Source of the DNA: Spirometra erinaceieuropaei | Taxonomy: Eukaryota; Platyhelminthes; Cestoda; Diphyllobothriidea; Diphyllobothriidae | Direction: 5' to 3' | Assembly (NCBI GenBank): GCA_902702965.1 | Contig: CACRXP010000875.1 | Location: forward strand, 178,225 to 242,224 | Length of the DNA stretch: 64,000 nucleotides | Part shown: positions 47,069-59,000 of the stretch, one piece after another | How positions within the stretch are numbered: the first letter of the stretch is position 1 | How the letters are laid out: every line of letters starts with the position of its first letter | The notes under the pieces: model-generated | The model's input: the letters and a program-made list of their open reading frames with translations, nothing else | Databases searched by the model: none | Told to the model about the DNA's origin: nothing | Made by a program: the position numbers and the translations under genes

Positions 47069-50000
47069 ATGTCAAATATTGAATCAGATGATAAACGAGT
47101 CCAGTTTATCGCAAACTATGTCCTCGCCTCATTAAAAATTAAAGATGATAAGTGGACGAAACTCTGGGGCACTGAGACTCTGAAAAACACTATAAATGAG
47201 TTCTTAGATAAAAACGAACCAAGAAAAATCTTCCTTAGTTTAAGCCCAGCCGGAGCTTTGATGGTGCAGGCGGAGTCTTTAACTAACGCAAAATCGAAAG
47301 CATGTTTGTTTTTCAAGCGATCTGGCAAACCGATATCGAAGGACACTAATTTTAAGGACCAAGTTTTCTTTTGTGACGTATCACCAAATGCCCTGCAAGC
47401 ATTCGTACTTTTCATAGAACAGGTAAGTTCTATTTGTTTGATTTTTCACTCGTCAGGTCTTGTTCCCTTTTCTTTCAAACAATACAAACCATGTAACATG
47501 GCCCTCAGTCGTGTCGCAAGATGTTATGAAATACGCTCATTCACTGAAACGTCATGCAGAGGTCTTAAATGGGCACATTAACGGTAAAACGGTTCTTCCC
47601 GTGCCGAGCAATAACGATGAATATTTCTTCTCTCGATCAAAAACGTTTGTTTATGCTATTAACTTTAATAAGCATTTAGTGGAACAGAGCGGTCCTCTCT
47701 CTATGCTATTGAAACATTAATTGTTGAATGGTCGCACCAGGTCTACAAGCTATTATTGGAAGAAAACTCCAAGGCTTCTGCCGACGCCGAGGCTTTGCCA
47801 GTAACCGAAATTGAATATTGGAAATTTCGAGCTTCTGACCTCGACGGAATATGTCGGCAGATTTCTTCTGAAAATGTCCAAAAAATGATAAATTTGCTTG
47901 AAACGCATAACAGTTGTTATCTCACCCCATTCAAAGATATGTATAAAGCTGTTGTTTACGGTACGTTTTTCAAGATTTGCGTTCTACTTACGCGTATAAA
48001 CCCCGCTTTGGCCGGTTAATAATTAGTCAGAACAAGAACTTTTTATAACATCGTCGTCAGAAAACTTTTTGCCACAATACAAATAAGATTCGGTTGACTT
48101 TTGAGGCTGTGTGGAAAAATGTTTTGAGTGTATCCTAAAAACCTCTGTCATATCCTACAGTGTTTCATCCAAGTAATAGAAAAAAGATGTGGTTCAGGCA
48201 ATTTTGTACTAGAATACAGTTATTTAATAAGCATACGTTGTGCGGTACCATTACACTAGTTATATGAACCGTGTGCGTGTTGCTGAGTTCTGTCGCTTTT
48301 GTATTTGAATCATGAATCAGAATCAAGTTCTTTTAGATGAAAGTTAAATCCACGTGGCAAACCTGCCTGTCATTTAATCTTCAACCATACACCTGTTAAA
48401 GTTAAGAGTTTTAAAATTGGTCTAAATTTTTTTATTACCTAGGTAATTTTTGACATAACGAATTTCATCTGTTGTCCAACTTGTACTTCGGAATATCGGG
48501 AGTCTATTCCGCCTATTCTGACAGAATTCGGTATAGATATGTCTAGAACGTCGCAGTCAAATACGAATTCATTTTTTTATGGACTTTCAGTCAATTTTAC
48601 CTATTGCTTTCTGATAAAACATAGACCCTGCGAGGAAAAACTTGACAATTCACTCATAGCTTACATATCGTGTAGTCTGCTTTATTAAATTTTTTCAATA
48701 TTTGGACGTAATTTGAAGCATTTTATCTTTAAACCCGTTACAGCTCTAATGGAAGCAAACAACATGACGATGTTCCTGAAACCACTAAAACCAGTTCTCG
48801 ATGATATGGAGGGTGCAGAATTCGAACAACTGTCTGTTCAGTTTGGCAAATTCTATCACCTTGTCTGTCTCTCCTGGGTCAATTCAGAGTACTTTCGAAT
48901 CCCAGGACGACTTGTCACATTTCTTCGGAAAGTATCAAATTTGGTCATTATTCAGGTAAACCATGAGACTATTGCCGAATGTATATTTCAGTGACTTTAC
49001 AGTATGATTTGGTGTAAAACTGAAACTAATGACTCCATGCAGATTTCCAAATGCCCTGTTTTAATAGATAGATCAACACTTTCTGAAAACTCAACAGCAA
49101 CCATCATTTTGTATCAAAAGCATTTCAGCCAGCAGCATGAACCAGACTTATTAGCAGACTTGACCATATCAGCTTCAAAAAATTAGATGAAGTAAACAAT
49201 TTCAATATGGCTAAAGCAATTTTACTTCATTTTTAACTGTAAGGTCGCTTGATTTTAGTTTTTGAGCACCTAATTGAGAATGCCCTTATGCGTTTAAAAA
49301 TAAACACATAGTCATTCATCAAATACTGATACATTTTTATGTAGGATTACTGACCCTGTGATCTTGCTTTGTAGGCTGAAGCGTTTACCTTAGTATAATA
49401 AGCGTCACGTACAAGGTCCCACCAGACCAAGCTCAAATTCTTAATGTCTCTTCGTAAAATTTCAATTTTAGCTGCGGAATTATCTTGATCCAACTGAAGT
49501 CTTAAAGGGAGAAATGGAAGAAGTCTATGATCGCATTATGTTGGCAATAAAAATTTTACAATCCTTTAAAAAGCAATTCGAAATTTACCGCAAAAAACTG
49601 CCAGATTTTTTTGGCAAACTGGAGAACCCTCAAGAACCCGTATACTGGGAGTTCTCTGGAACGCTTGTTTTTGGAAAGGTTGATAAGTATCTGGAGCGTC
49701 TTGATTCTATCAAGGCAAGTCTATTTTAGTTAGCATCATGCCTAAAAATTAAGAAAACAAAAGAGAATTTATGTTGGCTACAGTTGTTTTGATACAGCTT
49801 GGTACGAGGTCAACCTATCTTCCTTCTCATTATCAATTTTTCGTGACTAGTTGACATTTTTCCGAGAAGGATATGTTCTTACTGAGATTTAAAATCGTAT
49901 TCGATTAGATTTTCATGAGCGGCTGTAAGTATTCTATTGTAAACGCACGTTAGAGTGATTATCATTAATTTGATTCTTGGCAAAATCCTTCTGTTTAAGC

Positions 50001-53000
50001 TGTTCTTCGTGCTTTGTAGGGACGTGCAATATTAACTAAACCTACGAAACGACCTTCTGCTTCCAAAAATTTCATTTCCACTTTAGCCGAATCACATTTT
50101 TATTGTATTATTTTAGCGTCTGCTTGAGGAGGCAATGGAGTTTGAAAAACTCGATCGCGTTGTTATTGGAGGTCTTCTGGGTGAGGGGCTTTCTGCTAAG
50201 GTGCAAGAAATTTTCGAAGAATTCGGAGTAGCTTTCAAGGTACATGAACCTTTTTTGCTGATTTCTGGAATCCTTGAAGTAGTTCGAATTTAATTTAAAG
50301 CCGGTATTTGTGCTTGCCGTATTTCTTAAACACTCATTTTTCCCGACGTTTGCTATGCAGCGTCATGCATCATACGATTATTCGTGCTGAGCTTGCCCTT
50401 AAACCAGGAAAAGTCACATCCTCAACAAGGATGACAACACCGAGTTTTATTTTCCAATGTCTTGTCCTGCAAAAAGTATATCCAATTTTTTTAACCATAT
50501 TGACAAAGAAATGCGTATTTTAGGTGTTTTCTCAACGAAACTACGATTGTCTGAACCCGGACTCAGAGGAGTTTCTGGGCGACTATCATCACATTTTAGG
50601 ACGTATGAACGAATTCGACCACCGCCTTGGTGGTATCTTTTGCCGTGCTTTGTCCGAATGTCCCACCCCTTGGCATGCCTACAAGGTAAGTTTCAATTCA
50701 CGAGAGGGGTTATTGTAACACTAACGCGCGATTTGTTTAACTTGTCAATTGTCAGAAAATTGAACATTTTACACCGGTAGGATGTAAACCCATAACGTGA
50801 CGTCTCAACTTACTGGGCACTGGGCCGGGCAGAGGCCCAGAAGCTTATAAGAGGAATTGTGTAGCGAGCATCCCAAAAGATAGCTGATCTCGATCAATAA
50901 AATTTCAGAAAGCGTTCCCTTTCATCATTACCATTCAGGAGCAGTAATCTGCGTAAGTCTTCTTTCCGCCCGAATATATTGACATGGGAATGTCAGAGAA
51001 CGTGCAGGTTTTCGATCCATATAGTCGGGAAAGAGAAGTTAATGATGTTTCAAAATATCAAAATTCGAGGGAAGATGGAACTTGACAAAATCAAATTTTA
51101 TGAATTTCGATGGCGCCTGCTCGACTGTAAAAGTGTCTAGTGGTTTGCTTCAGAGCAGGTGCTAGCAAAATAAATGTTATGGAAAGTACATTTCGCAATC
51201 TTAAAAAATCTCATAGCAAGAATCATTTTTAAAACTGAAAAGCTCCTTTCCCTTACGTTCGAAACTTGAAGACGTCATTTGCTACCAAGTATGTGTAATA
51301 AAGAATATTTTGTGTCCCTTTCCTATAAAATGTATTTAAATTTATTAGGGCTTCAAAAATCTACGGAAAATGTTATACTACTTAAGTTGCCATTTTACAG
51401 AGTATATTTTTCTGCAGGAGGCCGAAAAGAAGCTCGTTCAAAAGTAAACATCCTCACTTGACTGAAATGCCTTGTGATTATGTTGCACGTAATTACTCTT
51501 ACTACCCTGCATAGGTAATCTTTTCTAGTCGAAGACAGATTTCAGAATTTCGGCTAATATTTCATGAGATAGTACATCTATCCTATATATTATGCCACGT
51601 TACATGGCACATGTCGATTTATTCTAAACTAGACCCTAACATACTGACCCCCTCTTCGGTTAAGCATGTGTGATGGTGGTGGTTTCTGCGCGCTTTGTGT
51701 AACTGGTCCCCGTATATCGCTGTATAAACAGTTAAGCTATCTGTATACCTGCCAATTTTGGGTGTTTCATGTAACCGGCTAGACTGCTCAGAAACGTTTG
51801 GCAAACGTTGCCCTTTAGCTTGGCTCCGACTTTTAGCCGCTGCATCTCGTGTGTAGGCCACAGACTGGCCTGGTTTATTAACTGAAGTATTTTATGGGCG
51901 GCAATTTCGTCTCCTCTTTTAGCTGCTTACCATCTTGAGCTCGCTGGGAAACAGGAAGCACATTAAGGACCAATTGGAACCGTACTACACAAAGATCTTG
52001 CAGGACCTTGACCAGGAGGTGTGTGCCATTCGAAAGATTGTAACTGCTCATGAGGAGTTGGCCGAAAAGTTGGCAAAGGCTCCGGATCTCCACACTGGTA
52101 ACTACTTCGCTCTCAGCTCTTTTTGTTCCCCATTGCATTCACTTTCATTTCCTCCATCAGAGAACACTCAGACTAGCTTGGAAAACTGCTTTTTCTTTTT
52201 TTACCTCCACTGGCGTGAGACTGCCTGAAGCCGGACCTCCGGTGGCAGGCACTTCCATGCCTGTTACAGTTTCTCGCGGGCTGAGACACCGACCGCGAGT
52301 TCTGCCGGGTATTACTGACGATTCGGGAAGGCTGGCAAACTGTGGCCATCCTCTTAGTGATAAATGTGATTCTGAGAGGATTGTCCCCAAACTCGTGAGA
52401 TAATACCCCTGCCAATGGACTTTCAGTCCCTCCTTGTCCGCTTACTACCTAAAAAACCAGGCCCAACTGTGAGGTTCAACAAACTCGCTTTTCCCTTAAC
52501 CCACATAGGGGTTGAAAATATGCGAAGCTCACAGGGTTTATAAGTGACTCGTGGGCTAGTAACACTCATCGTTCTCACATTGTACCTATAGAAGTAATGG
52601 TCATAATCGATAAGCCAAATGGTCGGGCCACAACCATCGTATCGCAAGAGTCCAAACGAATGCTACCGTAAATTATTCCGCATACCGACTACTGCGCTGG
52701 GTCTTTAATTGTGGAAGCAAATATCAAGTTTGGTAAACATAGGATAGGTCGAAAGCCATCCATCCCCAAGTGTCGTAAGCTAGGCTGTCACAGAATAAGC
52801 CTCAAAGCTACTAATGTCGTCACTCACGGCCAACGGAAGCATATGTAAAGGATGGCAAAGTAGTCGGGGGTCTGCAGCGATCGTTTCTCAACTCTCCTGA
52901 ACTATGCAAGATTAGATTTAGCCGCAACCCCACTACTACTGTCACTCGCCAGCTCTGTAAGCCTTGCTGAAGGGTGGTTAACTGTGGCCGGCTTTTCAGC

Positions 53001-56000
53001 GTTCGCATCTCAAGTGAAGCAACATTAGGACTGCAGGTGAGATGAGAGCTACTACTGTCACTCGCCAGCCATGTAAGGATGAAACAACAAATATGTGGGG
53101 CTATAACCTACTCAAATAGATAGAGTAGGTATTATTTCTAGCTAACTGAGGTTTTGGGTGCCATCTCCCATTAATTACCTACCGCACTTCCTCTTCCCTC
53201 AGCCATCATGCTCCGGTTGCGTGACAATGTCGAGACTACCGCAGGGGGGCGCGAACGTAATGACTGACCAATCTAAACAACCCGTCTGCGCGAGCCACAT
53301 CCACGACGTGGTCTCCACGGCGTGCGCAAGGCTCCCATGAGTGTGCCTCGGATCTCACATGAGTGGGGATGCTATAAAGAACACATTGCAAGGAAGCCAT
53401 TTCAGCCTGACTCCCAGTCCTAAAAAGGATCGAGTTATCCAATCTGTTGGAAACCTTTCAAGCCCCGACTCTTGGCTCATCGCGGCAGATTCAAGTGAAT
53501 AAAATTTTCAGAATAAAAGGTGGCGAGCCAACGTGGCTTTCAATATCTTCTTGTCAGGCCGGTACATTTATATGGGACGGGGTACAGGGAGTGAAAGAAA
53601 ATCGATAAAAGTTAGTTTTTTAAGATACAGGCTAGGCAAGAGCGGAAGGGCGCAGAAAGTTGTGTGGTTAGTCAACCTTTGACCAAGGTAAACGCGGAGC
53701 CTGAACGAGGCTCTTCTGGGGGCATAGGCTCGGTTTTCATAACCTGATGGCGGCCGCTTCTGCTATTGCTAACAGGTGCTGGCCCAGTAGCTTAGGGTAG
53801 CTCGAGGGGACCTTATAAATCACACGAAATGCTTCAGCGGGGTCTACACGTTGACCTAAATCCCCTGCATGCGCAAGGATGGCGCTGTCTATCCTCCTAG
53901 TTTCACCTTTTCCAGCCATGCGGGAAGGTGCTCTCGTATTCTTTTGGAAAGGCGCCGACTCGTACGACCAATATAACCTGCTCCACGGAAGCAAGTGAAT
54001 GAGTAGATGAACATTGATTTGGTCTGAGTTGACAGCCTATCCTTGCAATCTCCGCGTAAAATAGGGTTAGTAGAGAATGATATGCGAAACCTTGCTGCTG
54101 GGAAGGTTCCCGAGACAGCTTGCTCAAGGCATCTTCTTAGGAGTTCACTTGCAGCGTCTCCTTGGGAAGGGACTTTGAGGAACAAGGTTTTCTTTTCGGC
54201 GCTCAGTGTGGTTAGATTTGCGGGTCGTTCGGTAAGGTTCTTTGCAATGAACTTGTCAGGATACCCGTTTTCGCGAAGCAGGTCCTGGATTTTGTAAGTT
54301 CCTCCTCTATACTATCTGTTGAACAAATTATTCTAGCCCTTTTTACCAAACACCTGACTAGATTTCGTTTTGCCCATGAAGACGTCGGCTAAGAGAGGTC
54401 CAAGAGATGAGCCCATAGCAACACCGTCTGTTTGGCTACAGAGTTGGTTGTCAAAAAGGAACTGCACATTTAATGTGCACCTTAATAATAGTTCCTCGAG
54501 TGTGTTCGTCGGTATTCCTATTTCTTGATGACTGCAGATAGAAAATCACAGATGTAATCAATTGTTGGGGATTTTCACAAATCCGAATCAAATTTGTTGT
54601 AGTTATGAATGCCTTGATGTTCTGTGAGGAGGGATTCCCAAGTGAGGGTCTCATTCTCTCTCCCTTATTTTATGCAACGGCCGACTTATTGAGTCCGTCA
54701 ACCAGCCAGTGTGGGGCAAGGACGCAGTGGCCGTTGTGACGTGAAGGCTTGCATTTAAGGCGCGCCAGCACACGCGTGTACTGTAGCGGCCGAGGACGTC
54801 AAGGGTAGCACACACCACGTAACGGAATATCGAGGAAGAGATCCTGGCTTGTGTTGATCTGAATACGATTGTTAACAGTTCACGATACTCATCCATACAT
54901 AAAGGAAGAAGAAGCGATCAGCGGACTGGAAGATATAATGAACAGAAAAAGGAATTGAAAAGGAATATGATGACAGTTAAAAGTACAAACGGGATGAGTT
55001 ACAACAGTCGAGTGACCTGTCTGGGTAGAGAGGCGAGGCCAACATGCCAGCTGGAAAACCGGTGGGGAGCGCAGCGCTGGGGGCAACTGCAGGGAAGGGC
55101 CGAGGGGGTTGCGGGTGTAGTGAGGGCAGCGGTACGAACGTTACGACACGATACGGACCGGGAGAAGGGATCGGCGGAAGAGAGTGGAAGGGACACCGGC
55201 CATTTTCACCAACATGCGGCTACGCCATCTCCATCCTAGGCCCACGCGCCTAAAGTGTCACGGCATTCAAACAACCCTGCAGAGATCAGGGGACGTTACA
55301 GTAAGGCAGTAGTCATTGGCTCGCACAGATTTTGTGCATGCCACAGGGACAGTCTGGTCCCGCTATGCCCCAGCGCTCTGCGGTGCAGCCCGTTCTGGCA
55401 GCAAGGATTGGGATCAAAGATTCACACCCCGTCGATTGAACACTGGTATACTACTCAATGTCTCAACAATCCGACTGCAGAACCAACGTGCTCGTTCTGT
55501 TTTGCCTTGAACTTTCAGAATCGACCCCTCGAGTGCATTCGCATAGGTACGCTTAATTCAGGAACTCGAAGGCAAAAAACGGAATAGGCACGTTCCGGCC
55601 TCCATCCATTTGCTCACAGAAATCTTCCCGAGAACAGCTGATAATGGGTGAGCTGGTGACTCCGATGGTGAAGCAGTTGACTCAAGCATTTGAGCCCGGC
55701 CAGATTCGACCTAAAGACTCAGGTCTTCCCGGCGAGTAGTTAAGGAAGCGCTGGCTGATGTCGGTAAACAAGCCAGAATTAGTCGAGTCAGTCTCCATAC
55801 TTTTTCTTGGCATCCTCATTAGCACAGAAGCTATGTCTTAAAACCCCGCCCGCGCGCTTCAGCGTCGGTCTCAGTAATTGGTGGTCCCACTTTGGATCTT
55901 GGTATCGATTCTTATTTTATTTTTCCGACTTGTCCCGCTTGACAGGTAAAGGTGGCGACCACAGGATGTAGACACAGGCACTGATGGTAAAAACCAACTT

Positions 56001-59000
56001 TCTGGATGAAAATAAAAAGGTCATAAACACACGTAACCAGCAACCGAGTTTTGCACTTAGAAATAGACCTACATACAGTGAGTGGCCGAAATTCAGAAAT
56101 GCGTCCTCGGTTAGGAAGGATTACCTAGGCGTGGTTGTAAGATTGATTAGCATGCAGCGTAATAATATAGCATTTTGGACTCATCAGGATGTCGACTTTT
56201 GGATGTACTCCTTTCTGATCCCCTGCAGAAAACACACTCGGTAAAAAATGACTACTTATTTGGCATGCATTTTTTCTATTGATTTTCGATGGCCTTATAA
56301 ATCCAAATATATTTTCTGGAAACCATGCAAAAAACATGCTTTCTTTTACTTATTTGGGAGAAAAGCACATTGTGTTCATATTTCGCATCTGAAGAAAGTG
56401 TATATTTAGGTTTTAAAAAAGTTTCTAATTATGCTATTTTTAAGACCATTCGATGTCCACGCATACAGGACCGCACATGTCCGTTTACCAATGCTCCTCA
56501 TGAAATGTACAACGTAGACCGCATCCTTTGCAAGGATTTATGAGTTCTATATGGCACCTTCTTGTAGTTATAGAGGAAAATGTTATTTTCCTTACGCGGA
56601 AAACATGCACCTTGTAGACTTAAGTCGCTAAAAGCTAATGCAATGGCAGATCAGGCTCAAAATTATTCGGGAATCTGGAAACTTTTTTAAAACCTAAATA
56701 TACACTTTCTTCGGATGCGAAATATGAACACAATGTGATTTTCTCCCAAATAAGTAGGAGGAAGCATATATTGTGCATGGTTTCCAGAAAATATATTTAG
56801 ATTTATAAGACCATCGAAAATCAATAGAAAAAATGCATGCTACATACGTAGACATCTTTTACCGAGTGTGGTTTCTGCAGGAGATCAAAAAGGAGTGCAT
56901 CCAAAAGTTGGCATCCTAATGAGTCCAAAATGCTATAGTATTACGCTGCATGCTAATCAATCTTACAACCCCACCTAAGTAATCTTTGCTAACCGAAAAC
57001 GCATTTCTGAATTTCGACTAACATTTCATGAGATTGGTCACACACTGTAATAGACCTTCTGTATTGGAGCATCCTCAGTCTAGACTCTCCCCAAAATTCA
57101 AGACTCACTCCACTGCTGACCCCGGAACTTCTTTAAAGTCAAACAGCTTACAGGGACTAGGAACTCACTGCAGCTTTGCTAGGCCTGAGCCTCGAGTTTG
57201 CTTCCTAAAAGGCGTCGAGGACTTCTTTCCTCTGTCTGTTGTCTTTGCTAGGTGAGACATCTAGCCCGCCACACAGTCGCAGTAGCCATTCGTCAGTGAG
57301 TCCGCCCCCCGGGGAAGCCCATGAGGAGGCGTCCATACACGAAGACAGCGCCACTTCAAACGACCCGCCGCCCGCTGTTGCAGCAGGCGCTGCCGCCGCC
57401 ACCGCCGCTGACGATGACACCACCTCCTCTAAGCACTCGGAAACGGGGGTGCAACCCGAGCCCGTGACGGCTTCCAGTTCTTTCGAAACCAGCGTTGAAA
57501 CGACATCCAGGTACAGACCGCCACCCAGTCTGGTGGACAAGAACATGCCGTCTGTGGCAGGCGAGCTAAAGTGGTCCGCGGAATTGCAGAAGCGTCTCAG
57601 TCTGGTCCCCTACCTCCTGGATCACATCCACCACCCGTAAGTTCATCTACAATCTTTGATGATTTCCGGAAAGTTCGTTCAGTAGTCCGCGACTCATAGC
57701 GGCTCAAGGGACGAAAACAAGCCTCAGCCCAGTGGTTATTCCACCTTAAGCACACTGAAAGCGCACGTCCCCACCCCAGAGACTCGGATAAACTGGAATG
57801 GAAGGGGCTATGAACCGCACCAAGGGGTGATTCATCTCTTATTTTTAGCACAACTGACTAATAACACTGCACGTTTTTTGCAGTAAAGATAGCATAGGTG
57901 CGCCCCTCGTGTAGGTTGAACTGCAGAAAAAATCGTACGAGCAAACTACCTCTCGTATCTTCTTTTCAAGTGCTGGGATAGACCGGTTTGCCCATTTAAA
58001 TCCCAGCGGTTGGTCCCGCCTTCTGAAGGGGTTGGAGAGGGATAGTCGGCAACTCGAACGACGCGGATTTCAACAGGTGGTTAAGTAGGTGCCAGTCCAT
58101 CGCAGTCCCCGGAGAGGAATAAAGGGTGGTATTTTACTTGTACGATTGTTTCTACAGACTGATCTGCATAAAAAAGGTATGGATGCTATTTGTACTGCAA
58201 AAACTAGCAGTATTATTAAACGTTGATGCTAAAAACAGGGGATGGAAGACCTCTGGCAATGAGAAATTGCCCCGTCCATCCAAATTTGGCCTAGCCTTAG
58301 AACAGGCAGCCTATTTCTCCGAAAATAACGTGCGTACTGCTCAACGCCTCAGCAACTCACCACAGTATTTTTTTACCTGTTTTCTAAAAGAAAACCTTGT
58401 GTAATAAGCCAGGGGCAAAGCGGATCCCTACTACGCAGTACGCACCTTCCCCAAAAGTGCATGCCACTATCTGCAAACTGCCTATTCTTGAAGGAATTTT
58501 TATTAACATGAGGAAGCTAATTGGCGAATGCGTCTTAACCTCAGTTGAAGTTCAATCGGTGACTCTTAGACGCATCCGTGCATTTGGTAGTTTGCCTTGT
58601 GGGGCTTAGATACGCTCTCGAATTTAGCACAAATTCAATGCAAGATGTTGCAACTATCTCATGTTGGATTTTCTGCATTTTCGCATATGATTATTCGCAA
58701 TATTTGCGCGTACTGACAGTCCGACGATATCCACCGCGTGCTCCACAGCAAGCTGAAGCAGGCACGGTGACTTGCACGTGAATTACTTTGTAGCGAACGT
58801 AGACTTGCGCTGCATCTACCGCACTCTCTCCTCTCCCACCGCCTGAGACCGATGTCAAGACAGAATCAAGAATACCGGAGGCGGGAAGAGCGCAGGTGGA
58901 TGGTGCGGCGGAGCCCGCACCTTGCCGCTCCACTCCACACCCTTTGTTCCACACAACAATTGGCCTGGATTTTAACTAACAGTAGCAACACCAGAACCGG

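Noticed and set aside
47583..47687. Alternative dynein intron 2 using the strong donor GGTAAAAC at 47583
   Set aside because: It would remove GKTVLPVP, which is conserved in the family; the 35-nt intron keeps it and preserves the frame.
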